Shown here: piece after piece, positions 25,259 through 37,861 of the stretch | Layout of the letters: each line of letters starts with the position of its first letter | How positions within the stretch are numbered: position 1 is the first letter of the stretch | Origin: Streptomyces erythrochromogenes | Lineage (GTDB): Bacteria; Actinomycetota; Actinomycetes; Streptomycetales; Streptomycetaceae | Reading direction: 5' to 3' | Assembly (NCBI RefSeq): GCF_036170895.1 | Contig: NZ_CP108036.1 | Span: forward strand, 6,007,501 to 6,071,500 | DNA: 64,000 nt | Notes under the pieces: generated by a model | Told to the model about the DNA's origin: nothing | The model's input: only the letters and a program-made list of their open reading frames with translations | Databases searched by the model: none | Program-made: the position numbers and the translations under genes

Positions 25259-27867
25259 GAGCGTGCTGCCTCCTGTGCGGTGAGGTGGGCGAGGGTGTCG
25301 AAACCGATGCCGTCGAAGCCGGGGACGCTGGTGGCGAGACGGTTCTTGAGGGGGGCGGTCCAGCGGTGCGGGATCCGCTCCGGGGAGCCGGCGAGCAGCC
25401 CGGCGACGGCGCCGGCGGTGGCCCCGTTGGAGTCGGTGTCCCAGCCGCCGGACACGGCACGGCAGACGGAGCGGGTGAAGTCCCCGTCGGCGTGGGTGAG
25501 GGCGGCGGCGATCAGGGCGGTGTTCGGGACGGCGTGGACCCAGTGGTAGTGCCCGTAGCGGGCGTGCAGCAGGTCGACGACGAGGTCGAAGTCGGCCTCG
25601 TCGGCGGCCGTACGGATCCCGAAGCGGATCGCCTCGGCGAGGCGGGAGCGGGGCGGTACGGCGGCCAGCCCGGCGCGCAGCGCGGTGTGGACGTCCGAGC
25701 GGCCGGTGGCGGCCTCGGCGGTGGCGGCGGCGACGAAGAGGGCGGCGTAGACGCCGTTGCCGGTGTGGGTCAGGGCGGCGTCCCGGTATGCCTGGGCCGC
25801 GGCGGCGACCGGGTCGCCGGGGTTGGTCCAGCCGTGCACGTCGGCGCGGATGAGGGCGCCGATCCACTCGCGGAAGGGGTTGTGGTGGGTGGCGGTGGCG
25901 GGCGGCTCCAGGCCGAGCAGGAGGTTGCGGTACGCGACGCGCTCGGCGGTGAAGGTGCGCCCGGCGGGCAGCTCGTCGAGCCACAGGCGGGCGACGTCGG
26001 CGGTGGTGAAGGCCTTGCCGTGGCGTTGGAGCAGGAGGAGGCCGAGGAGGGGGTAGTTGAGGTCGTCGTCCTCGGGCATGCCGTCGATGTTCTCGGCGAG
26101 GGAGGTCGGGGCGGAGCGGCGGTTCCACGGGTGGGCGGCGAGGAGCTCCGGGGGCACGCCGCGGGCGGTGAACCAGTCGCCGAGCGGCCAGTTGCCGGTG
26201 GCGCGGGCCAGGGCCCGGATCCCCTCCAGGGGCAGCTTCTCGACGGGCTTCCCGAGCAGACACCCGACGGCCCGCCCGACCCAGGCGGCCTCGAACCGCC
26301 CCCGCAACCCGCCCCCGCCCGGCCGGGCTCCCGAGGCGGCAGGCCCGGAAGGCCCCTGGCCCGTACGGGCGCAGGCCCGGGCGGGCCGCTGCCCGTCGGC
26401 GGCGGCGCCGGTGCGTGCCGCGGGCGCGGGGCCTGTTCCCGGGGCCGGGCCCACGGGCCCCCGGCTGGGAGGGGCGTCTGGCGGGGCGTGCTGCGGCTCG
26501 GGAGCGGCTTCCGTGCGGGGCACCGGCTCGGGGCCGGTTCCCGGACTCGGCTCTCCGGGCCCTTGGTCGGTCGGGGTGTGGGCCCGGGTGGGGTGCTGCG
26601 CGTCGGCGGCGCCGGTGCGTGCTGCCGGTGCGGGGCGGTTTCCGGGGGCCGGGCCCACCGGCCCTTCGTTGGCTGGGGTGTGGGCCCGGGTGGGGCGCGG
26701 CTCGGGAGCGGCTTCCGGGTGGGGAGCCGGTTCGGGGGCGGCCCCGGGGGCCCGGCCTGCAGGGGCGTGAGCCTGGTCGGGACGCTGACCGTGCCCCCCG
26801 GCCGGGCCCCGGCGGCCGGGGCCGACGGCCAGGTGTGCGGGCTCGGGGCGGACGTGCCGCGGTCGGGTGGGCAGGGGTGCCGCAGGAGCGGGGGAGGCGG
26901 CCGTCGGGCAGGCGGCGGCGATGGCTGCCCAGGCGGTGGGCTCGTCGGCGGCCAGCGGGGAGGGGAGGCGGGCGAGTTCGTCCAGCAGGCGGGCCGCCAG
27001 CGCACGCAGGTGCGGGGGCGCCGGGGTGGGGGAGGCCCCGGCGCGCTCGGGCGCCGGGTGGCCGCCCGCGGCCAGCCAGGCCCGCTGCGCGGGACCGGGG
27101 TCCCGGCCGTCCTCGGCCGCCTGGCGCAGCTCGTGCCCGACGAGATCCTCGGGCTGCGCCCAGGTCAGGCGCACGCCGTCCGCCGGAGAGGGGGCGGGTC
27201 GGGCGGGCCCGTCCACGGACGGCGGCGACCCGGGCAGCGGCGCGTTACCCACCGGGTCGGTGGCGGGGCCGCCGGGACGTTCGCCGGCAAGGGCCGCCGC
27301 GCTCGCGGTGTCGGCACTCGCCCCGGTGATGGCCGCTGCGTGGGGCACGGGTCCATCGGGGCGCTCACGGGCGTTGGGCGCCGGCTTCGGGGACGCCGAT
27401 CCCGTGTCGCGCTGCGGGCGGGCGGTGCCCGGCCCCTTGGCCGAAAGTCGGCCGGTGGCGTCGGTGTCGGCCACCGGGCGGGCAGCGGCCGGCCCCGTGG
27501 CCGCGTGTCCACCGGCGGCTGCGCGGGGGTGCTCGCGGGCGTTGACGGGGGACGTCGATCCGGCGCCGGGCTTCGGGCGGGCGTCGGCCGGGCCGTGGGC
27601 CCGGTGTCGGCCGGCAGCCGTGCCCGGGCGTTCACCCGTGGGTGGCTCCGGTGCCGGGGGCGGCGATCCGGTGCCGGGCTCGGGGTGGGCGTCGGCCGGG
27701 CCTTCGGCCGTGTGCCGGCCAGGGGGTTCGTGGGTGCCGGCGAAAGGGGCCGGGGCGGCGGGGGCGGTCGGGCGGGCGGTGCCCGGGCCCTTGGCCGGGT
27801 GTCGGCCGGCGGCCGCAGGAGGCACCGCCGATCCGGGGTGAAGGGGGTCGCAGAGGGGCGGGGGCAT
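25255..27867 (-). CDS. ADP-ribosylglycohydrolase-family protein 1, with inserted repeats
   Basis: The conserved hydrolase domain is at residues about 523-870. It begins RFEAAWVGRAVGCLLGKPVEK, carries the metal-site blocks MPEDDDLNYPLL and SGGWDTDSNGAT, and ends at AAR. A second conserved block from residue 232, VRLTWAQPEDLVGHELRQA, is what I would expect at the native N-terminus. Residues 1-231 and about 330-520 are low-complexity Pro/Ala/Gly sequence. The ATG at 27867 overlaps the upstream stop (TGATG), while GTG 27174 is an alternative start giving 639 residues. The family removes ADP-ribose from proteins or hydrolyses related ribosides; the substrate here is unknown. Confidence 0.8.
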   Translation of the reverse strand: MPPPLCDPLHPGSAVPPAAAGRHPAKGPGTARPTAPAAPAPFAGTHEPPGRHTAEGPADAHPEPGTGSPPPAPEPPTGERPGTAAGRHRAHGPADARPKPGAGSTSPVNAREHPRAAAGGHAATGPAAARPVADTDATGRLSAKGPGTARPQRDTGSASPKPAPNARERPDGPVPHAAAITGASADTASAAALAGERPGGPATDPVGNAPLPGSPPSVDGPARPAPSPADGVRLTWAQPEDLVGHELRQAAEDGRDPGPAQRAWLAAGGHPAPERAGASPTPAPPHLRALAARLLDELARLPSPLAADEPTAWAAIAAACPTAASPAPAAPLPTRPRHVRPEPAHLAVGPGRRGPAGGHGQRPDQAHAPAGRAPGAAPEPAPHPEAAPEPRPTRAHTPANEGPVGPAPGNRPAPAARTGAADAQHPTRAHTPTDQGPGEPSPGTGPEPVPRTEAAPEPQHAPPDAPPSRGPVGPAPGTGPAPAARTGAAADGQRPARACARTGQGPSGPAASGARPGGGGLRGRFEAAWVGRAVGCLLGKPVEKLPLEGIRALARATGNWPLGDWFTARGVPPELLAAHPWNRRSAPTSLAENIDGMPEDDDLNYPLLGLLLLQRHGKAFTTADVARLWLDELPAGRTFTAERVAYRNLLLGLEPPATATHHNPFREWIGALIRADVHGWTNPGDPVAAAAQAYRDAALTHTGNGVYAALFVAAATAEAATGRSDVHTALRAGLAAVPPRSRLAEAIRFGIRTAADEADFDLVVDLLHARYGHYHWVHAVPNTALIAAALTHADGDFTRSVCRAVSGGWDTDSNGATAGAVAGLLAGSPERIPHRWTAPLKNRLATSVPGFDGIGFDTLAHLTAQEAARS
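26300..26880 (-). repeat. Internal low-complexity repeat tract in hydrolase 1
   Basis: Three imperfect units of about 40 codons, each containing variants of GPVGPAPGTGPAPAARTGAA and TRAHTP, separate the N-terminal block from the catalytic domain. At DNA level GGGCCGGGCCCACCGGCCC-type stretches recur. The tract is in frame throughout. Confidence 0.7.
27175..27867 (-). repeat. N-terminal low-complexity tract of hydrolase 1
   Basis: About 690 bp coding Ala/Pro/Gly/Arg-rich sequence with recurring GRHxAxGPAxARP units (for example AKGPGTARP twice). It runs from the coupled TGATG start to the conserved VRLTWAQPED block. Confidence 0.68.
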
Positions 27868-29009
27868 CAGGGGGTCGCGATCGCGGCGAAGGCCGATTCG
27901 TGGGCGCGGCGGCGGGCCCGGTCGCGGGCGAAGATCTCCCGGGCCACGGCGGCCAGCGCAACGGCCGGGGCGTGCAGGTCCAGGCGGCTGGCCTCGGCGA
28001 CCTGCTTCGCCCAGACCGCCGGGACCACGGCCTCGCCGCCCAGGGCTCCGGCGATCGCCCCCGCCATGGTGGCGATGGAGTCGCAGTCCCGCCCGTAGTT
28101 GACCGCCCCGAGCACGGCCGCCTCGTACCGTCCGTCCGCGACGAGCAGCATTCCCAGTGCGATCGGCAGCTCCTCGATCGCATGGAGGCGGGACGGGCGG
28201 CGGGCGTCGAGCGACGGGGTGCGGTAGTCCGGGCCGACCGAGTCGTACGGGGCCACCGCCGCCCGCAGCGGTGCGAGCGCCGACTCGAAGTCCCGGTACC
28301 CGCCCGCCACTTCGCAGACGGCCGAGATCGCCGCACGCGTGCCGTCCTTGGCCAGGGACAGGGCCGTCTCCGCAACGGAGGCGGCCGTCGCCCCCGGCAC
28401 GCACGCCGCCGCCACGGCCGCCGCGAACACGCCCGCCGCCTCCCGCCCGTACGAGGACTGGTGCGCGCCGGCGATGTCGAGGGCCTCGGCGTAGGCTCCC
28501 GCCGGGTTGCCCGCGTTGGCGATGCCCACGGGAGCCATGTACATGGCCGCGCCGCAGTTGACGATGTTGCCGGTGCCGGCCTCGCGCGGGTCCGCGTGCG
28601 CGTAGTGCAGGCGGGTCACCATCCACTTCTCCGCGAGGAAGATCCGCTGCAACGGCAGGGCCTCCGCCTCCAGTTCGGGGATCCAGCGCGGGATGGACAT
28701 CAGGTCGGGGACCAGGTGCTCGGCGACGGAGTACGCGTCGAGGTGGTCCCGTACCGTCTCGTAGACCCGTACCAGCGCGTGCGTCATCAAGGTGTCGTCC
28801 GTGACGTGTCCGTCGCCCTTGTGGTACGGGGCGATGGGGCGGGCGGTGCGCCAGTTCTCGTGCCACGGGCCGACGATGCCGTGCACGCGGCCCCCGTGCC
28901 GTTCGACGATCTGGTCCGGGGTCCAGCCCTCCACCGGGCCGCCGAGCGCGTCGCCGACGGCGGCGCCGACGAGGGCCCCGCAGGCCCGGTCCTCCAACGT
29001 GAGCGTCAT
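27867..29009 (-). CDS. ADP-ribosylglycohydrolase-family protein 2
   Basis: A 380-residue member of the DraG/ADPRH family with normal length and no repeat tract. The opening RACGALVGAAVGDALGGPVEG is typical, the first metal motif is HVTDDTLMTHAL, and the second is NYGRDCDSIATMAG, with both aspartates of the D-x-D pair kept. It starts at ATG 29009, 7 bp after the stop of hydrolase 3, and its stop overlaps the start of hydrolase 1. Hydrolysis of an N- or O-glycosidic bond to ribose with two Mg2+ is the expected chemistry. Confidence 0.88.
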   Translation of the reverse strand: MTLTLEDRACGALVGAAVGDALGGPVEGWTPDQIVERHGGRVHGIVGPWHENWRTARPIAPYHKGDGHVTDDTLMTHALVRVYETVRDHLDAYSVAEHLVPDLMSIPRWIPELEAEALPLQRIFLAEKWMVTRLHYAHADPREAGTGNIVNCGAAMYMAPVGIANAGNPAGAYAEALDIAGAHQSSYGREAAGVFAAAVAAACVPGATAASVAETALSLAKDGTRAAISAVCEVAGGYRDFESALAPLRAAVAPYDSVGPDYRTPSLDARRPSRLHAIEELPIALGMLLVADGRYEAAVLGAVNYGRDCDSIATMAGAIAGALGGEAVVPAVWAKQVAEASRLDLHAPAVALAAVAREIFARDRARRRAHESAFAAIATP

Positions 29010-29016
29010 GTCCGAA

Positions 29017-30894
29017 TCATCCTTTGGGTGAGGTGAGTTCCGTGTGCGCGAGGAGCGCGGCGAGCTCCACGAGGTCGGTGCCGGCGAGGCGGGGGAGGGC
29101 GCAGCCGGAGAGGGTGCGGCAGGCCTCGCGCCAGGCGACCGGGATCGAGTCGCCGCCGCCGACCGCGCCGGTGAGCGCGCCGGCGAGGGCGGGGGCGGAG
29201 TCCGCGACGCGGGACAGGCAGGCGGCAGCCGGTACGGCCTCGGTCGTCCTGCCGCGGGCGGCGGTCGCGAGGGCGAGGGCCACGGGGACGGTCTCGGCGG
29301 CGGCGATGCCGTAGCTGTACACGTGGTCCACGATCTCGTGCTCGAGGGTCGGGACGATGGCGAACGCGCCGCCGTCCGCGTGGGCGCGGGCCAGTCCGAC
29401 GGCGTGTCGGGCGTTGCGGCCGATCTCGGTGGCCCCGGGGAGCTGGGCGAGGGCTGCGTCGACTGCCGCGTCGACGTCCGCGGTGGTGAGGGCGGTGGCG
29501 ACGGCGGCGGCCATCGCGCGGGCGCCGTGGACGCCGTCGCCGTCCTGGGTGTAGCGGGCGTCGAACTCGGCGAGGTCGGCGGCGGCCCGGGCGTCGCCGG
29601 GGTGGACGACGGCGAGGACGCAGGCGCGCACGCAGGCGGCGTCGTCGAAGTAGTGCGGGTTGTCGTGGCCGGTGGCCGGCGGGCGCAGGCCAGTGGCGAG
29701 GTTGCCGAGGCCGGCGCGTACGGAGATGCGGGCGCGGAGGGGGAGTACGGCGGACTCCACCTCGGGTGCGCGTTCCGCGGCCGCGGCGACCTCGGAGGCG
29801 AGGGCGTTCCAGGCGAGGTCGATGGCGGCGCGCATGCGGCGGGAACGGGAGAGGTCGCTGAGGAGGACGCCGGCGGCGGTGAGCACGGACTCGGCGACGA
29901 AGGCCGCCCATTCGGCGTCGTCGGACGGGCCGAGGCGGAGCGGCTCCGGGGGCTGGTTGAGGGCGATGGGGACGGGGAGGGTGGTGGTGGCGTTCTGCTC
30001 GGCGAAGGTGTCGAGCTCGCGGGTGAGGCGGCGGGTCCACTCGGGCATCCGGCTCGCGCGGTGGCGGGCGGCGGGCCAGCCGGCCGCGTCGCCTGCGGCG
30101 AGCCCGAGGAGGAGGCCTTCGATGGGACGGCGGTCCGATGCCGGCTGTCCGGGCCGGGCGTCCGCGGGGTGCGGCGCCGGCGCGGACCGGATCACGGCCC
30201 GCAGCGGCCCGCCGACCGGTACGGGCTGCAGCCGTGCCGCCGCCCCCGGGGCCGCCGGCTCGGCCCCCGGGCCGAGGGCAGGGGGTCCTGCCGGGTCCGG
30301 TCGGAGGCCCGTCGGTACGGCCCGCGGCTGCGCGCCCGCCGCCGGGCCTGCCGGTGCGGGATGCGGCCGTTCCTCCGGCCTCGGGGTCGGCCCCGTCCCG
30401 GAGCCGTGGCCGGCCTGGTCCACCGGAGCGCCCGGCCCCGGGCGGCGGTTCGCCACGAGCTGCGCCTCAGCCACGTGGCCCGCCACCAGGCTGGACGGTA
30501 CGGCCCGCGGCCGCCCGTCGGGGCCGAGTCCGGCGAGGGTTGCCCGATCGGCAGGTACGGGCTGCAGCCGTGCCGCCGCCCCCGGGGCCGCCGGCTCGGC
30601 CCCCGGGCCGAGGGCGGGGGGTCCTGCCGGGTCCGGTCGGAGGTCTGCCGGTGCGGGCCACCGTCGGGCCTCCGGTTCCCGGCCCGGGGCCGGGTCCGGC
30701 CGGAGGCCCGTAGCCACGGCCTGCGGCCACCCGTCCGGCCCGCGTTCCGCGGGGGCCGTCGGGGCGCCCGGGGCCGACGCAACGGCCTCCGGCCGCCGGG
30801 CCGCCGTAGCGGCGGGGTCGGGGGTCGGGCGGTCCGGCGGGTTCGTCGGTGCGGGCTGCGGTCGGGCGGGGTCGTTCAGGGGGGTCTGGGTCAT
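29017..30894 (-). CDS. ADP-ribosylglycohydrolase-family protein 3, divergent, with Pro-rich N-terminus
   Basis: A 625-residue protein in which the hydrolase fold starts only near residue 250 (PIEGLLLGLAAGDAAGWP). The first metal motif reads PSDDAEW instead of TDDT, and the second reads SRVADSAPALAG, so the first aspartate of the usual D-x-D pair is replaced by valine. Activity may be reduced or changed. The N-terminal 250 residues are low-complexity and contain a duplicated 90 bp segment. The ATG at 30894 overlaps the stop of hydrolase 4 (ATGA), which supports the long reading. Confidence 0.78.
   Translation of the reverse strand: MTQTPLNDPARPQPAPTNPPDRPTPDPAATAARRPEAVASAPGAPTAPAERGPDGWPQAVATGLRPDPAPGREPEARRWPAPADLRPDPAGPPALGPGAEPAAPGAAARLQPVPADRATLAGLGPDGRPRAVPSSLVAGHVAEAQLVANRRPGPGAPVDQAGHGSGTGPTPRPEERPHPAPAGPAAGAQPRAVPTGLRPDPAGPPALGPGAEPAAPGAAARLQPVPVGGPLRAVIRSAPAPHPADARPGQPASDRRPIEGLLLGLAAGDAAGWPAARHRASRMPEWTRRLTRELDTFAEQNATTTLPVPIALNQPPEPLRLGPSDDAEWAAFVAESVLTAAGVLLSDLSRSRRMRAAIDLAWNALASEVAAAAERAPEVESAVLPLRARISVRAGLGNLATGLRPPATGHDNPHYFDDAACVRACVLAVVHPGDARAAADLAEFDARYTQDGDGVHGARAMAAAVATALTTADVDAAVDAALAQLPGATEIGRNARHAVGLARAHADGGAFAIVPTLEHEIVDHVYSYGIAAAETVPVALALATAARGRTTEAVPAAACLSRVADSAPALAGALTGAVGGGDSIPVAWREACRTLSGCALPRLAGTDLVELAALLAHTELTSPKG
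30130..30894 (-). repeat. Low-complexity tract of hydrolase 3 with 90 bp direct repeat
   Basis: Segments 30218-30307 and 30554-30643 are identical over 90 bp except for one A/G difference near the middle. They encode the same LRPDPAGPPALGPGAEPAAP peptide. The surrounding DNA holds further degenerate copies of short Gly/Pro/Arg units. Confidence 0.85.
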
Positions 30895-31886
30895 CGGGCG
30901 GCCTCGTATTCGGGGGTGAGGAGGTCCGCGATGTCCAGGACGTGGTAGCCCCGCATCGACGGGAGGCAGCTGCCGCGGACCGGGCCGATGGCCGAGCCCC
31001 AGGCGGTGGGGATCGCCGCGGCCCCGGACATCGCGCCGGCCAGGGCGCCCGCCACCGCGGCCGTGGTGTCCGCGTCGCGGCCCATGTTCACGGCGGTGAG
31101 CACGGAGGAGGAGAAGTCGCCGCGGCAGGCGGCGAATGCGCCGAACGCCAGGCCCACCGCCTCCGGCGCGAGGTCCGTCCACGGGTAGCCGCCGATGACC
31201 ACCGCCGAGCGGACCGCCCGTTCCCCGCGCGGGGCGGCGGTGACCGCGCGGCGCAGGGAGCGGGCCGTCCACGAGTCCGAGGGGATGACCGAGAGGGCCG
31301 CGGAGATCACGGACGCCGCGCTGCCGCCCGCCATGGCCGCCGCCACGCCCGCCGCCACCGCCTGGCCGCCGTAGATGCCCTCGCCGTCGTGGCTGACGGT
31401 GCCGTCGATGGCGACCAGCCGCGCCGCCTCGGCGGGCCGACCCGCCGCGAAGACGCCGAACGGCGCGGCCCGCATGGCCAGTCCGTCCGACCACGCGTGC
31501 CGGTGCTGGGCGGAGATGGGCGCCGCCAGGCCCCGGCGGAGGTTCTCCAGCGTGCCGCGCTCGGAGAACCCCGCGCCCCGGAACGGGCCTTCGTCGAGGT
31601 CCGCGATCCAGTGGTGCCACGCCCGTTCGACGTGGCTGACGGTGAGCGCCGAGCCGTGGCGGGCCAGGAGCAGCCCCGAGAAGATCGCGTACTCGGTGTC
31701 GTCCGTACCGGCCGGGTCTTCCGACACGAAGCCCTCGATGCGGCCCCATTTCGCCCGGATCTCCGACGGCTTCATGTTCTCCGCGGGGGCGCCGAGCGCG
31801 TCGCCCACCGCGAGCCCCAGAAGAGCGCCCCGGGCCCGTTCGAGGAGGACCTGCGGATTGCATGCAATCTGCTTCACCGGCTCCAT
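30891..31886 (-). CDS. ADP-ribosylglycohydrolase-family protein 4
   Basis: First gene of the minus-strand operon, 331 residues, compact and canonical. It opens with RARGALLGLAVGDALGAPAEN; the first metal motif is GTDDTEYAIFSG and the second is NMGRDADTTAAVAGALAGA, both complete. The ATG at 31886 lies 250 bp from the divergent VIT1-family gene, so the operon promoter is in that gap. As the promoter-proximal and most typical paralogue it is the best candidate for an active enzyme. Substrate could be ADP-ribosylated protein or a small ribosylated molecule. Confidence 0.88.
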   Translation of the reverse strand: MEPVKQIACNPQVLLERARGALLGLAVGDALGAPAENMKPSEIRAKWGRIEGFVSEDPAGTDDTEYAIFSGLLLARHGSALTVSHVERAWHHWIADLDEGPFRGAGFSERGTLENLRRGLAAPISAQHRHAWSDGLAMRAAPFGVFAAGRPAEAARLVAIDGTVSHDGEGIYGGQAVAAGVAAAMAGGSAASVISAALSVIPSDSWTARSLRRAVTAAPRGERAVRSAVVIGGYPWTDLAPEAVGLAFGAFAACRGDFSSSVLTAVNMGRDADTTAAVAGALAGAMSGAAAIPTAWGSAIGPVRGSCLPSMRGYHVLDIADLLTPEYEAAR

Positions 31887-31910
31887 TGGCGCGCCTCTCC
31901 CACGTGGATG

Positions 31911-31927
31911 GGGCCCATCATGGGCCC
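31911..31927. promoter_or_regulatory. Palindrome before the hydrolase operon
   Basis: GGGCCCA-tca-TGGGCCC is a perfect inverted repeat 25 bp upstream of the hydrolase 4 start, in the promoter/leader zone. It may be an operator or a leader hairpin. Confidence 0.4.
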
Positions 31928-32137
31928 TTGGGGGATTTGTGCCATGTCATGCGGTTTGTCGCGCGCCGCGAAACACCCCGCGAACATCGGCGTCACCCGG
32001 TCGCCGAGGCGCAAAACCGCAGGTAAGTACGGCCTTCCTTGCTGGCGGGCCACGAAAATCGTGCGTAGTTTCGAGGTGTTCAGGGGGAGTCGGACGCGTC
32101 ATGGCGTCCGTAAAGACAATTGGGGAGATAGCGCCGC

Positions 32138-32869
32138 ATGTCCATCATCGACATCGAAGCACCGCTGCACACCGCCCACCGCGACAACCACACCCACCGC
32201 GACGTCAACGGTGGATGGCTGCGGCCGGCCGTCTTCGGTGCGATGGACGGGCTCGTCTCCAACCTCGCCCTCATGACCGGCGTGGCCGGCGGAGCCGTCG
32301 CCCCGCAGACCGTCGTGATCACCGGACTCGCCGGACTCGCCGCCGGAGCCTTCTCGATGGCCGCCGGCGAGTACACCTCCGTGGCTTCCCAGCGCGAGCT
32401 GGTCCTCGCCGAGCTCGACGTCGAGCGGCAGCAGCTGCGCAAGCACCCGATCGACGAGATGGAGGAGCTCGCCGAGCTCTACGTCTCCCGCGGCGTCGAG
32501 CCGGCGCTCGCCCGCGAGGTCGCCATGCAGCTGTCCCGCGATCCCGAGCAGGCCCTGGAGATCCACGCCCGCGAGGAGCTCGGCATCGACCCCGACGACC
32601 TGCCGTCGCCGCTCGTCGCCGCCGCCTCCTCCTTCGGCTCCTTCGCGCTGGGCGCGCTGCTCCCCGTACTGCCGTACCTGCTCGGCGCCACGGCCCTGTG
32701 GCCGGCGGTACTGCTCGCACTCGCCGGGCTCTTCGCCTGCGGCGCCGTCGTCGCCCGGGTCACCGCCCGGTCGTGGTGGTACAGCGGCCTGCGCCAGCTG
32801 CTGCTCGGCGGCGCGGCCGCCGGTGTGACGTACGTCCTGGGAACCTGGATCGGCGGAGCCATAGGCTGA
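32138..32869 (+). CDS. VIT1/CCC1-family Fe2+/Mn2+ transporter
   Basis: A 243-residue integral membrane protein of the vacuolar iron transporter family. The hallmark first helix GWLRPAVFGAMDGLVSNLAL is followed by AGAFSMAAGEYTSVASQREL, then a charged metal-binding-like segment (LAELDVERQQLRKHP to REELGIDPDDLP) and three C-terminal helices. The N-terminus is His-rich. GGGGAG precedes ATG 32138. It is expected to export or store ferrous iron or manganese. It is divergent from the hydrolase operon. Confidence 0.9.
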   Translation: MSIIDIEAPLHTAHRDNHTHRDVNGGWLRPAVFGAMDGLVSNLALMTGVAGGAVAPQTVVITGLAGLAAGAFSMAAGEYTSVASQRELVLAELDVERQQLRKHPIDEMEELAELYVSRGVEPALAREVAMQLSRDPEQALEIHAREELGIDPDDLPSPLVAAASSFGSFALGALLPVLPYLLGATALWPAVLLALAGLFACGAVVARVTARSWWYSGLRQLLLGGAAAGVTYVLGTWIGGAIG

Positions 32870-33241
32870 CCGCCCTTGGAGTGAGACACTATGCAGTACG
32901 CAACATAAGTAGTCCGTTACTCGGCGGTTTCGATCCCGTGTCCGCCGGGCATCACTCAAGGACTCCGGGCGGGCAACGATGCTCGCCCTGTGCCGGGACC
33001 TTCGCCCCACGCGATACGCCGGGATGCGCGGGAACACGCCGGGATTGCCCCCTGCGGCCCCGTGATCCGCCCGTAGAGCGCCGCGGAAGTCCCCTCTCTC
33101 TGCCTCGCGCAGTGTCCGCATGCTGGAATGGCGTATCCGCTTCTCGGGATTGTCGTCATCATGTAATCTGCACGAAATTTCGCAGAGGGCCAACGTCGTC
33201 CCTCGGCTAGCACATATGCCACGACGACGACGGGAGAGCCG
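32870..33241 (+). promoter_or_regulatory. gltB upstream region with GlnR-like half site
   Basis: This 372 bp region has no convincing gene. At 33163-33178 it reads GTAAT-CTGCAC-GAAAT, which resembles one half of the GlnR box gTnAC-n6-GaAAc with both final C positions changed. It lies 64 bp before the gltB start, a plausible operator distance. An open frame starting at GTG 32880 has irregular codon use, including TTA, and was not called. Confidence 0.35.

Positions 33242-37853
<4,612 letters not shown>

Positions 37854-37861
<8 letters not shown>

Noticed and set aside
25285..28098. A 937-codon plus-strand frame opposite hydrolases 1 and 2
   Set aside because: Gly/Arg-rich shadow of the repeat tracts and of the real genes on the minus strand; no domain seen.
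32013..32040. A weak iron-box-like sequence before the VIT1/CCC1 gene (GGTAAGTACGGCCTTCC)
   Set aside because: Symmetry is poor and it matches the DmdR/IdeR consensus at too few positions.
32880..33210. An open frame before gltB starting at GTG 32880
   Set aside because: Irregular codon use, a TTA codon, no recognisable protein features and overlap with the promoter zone.
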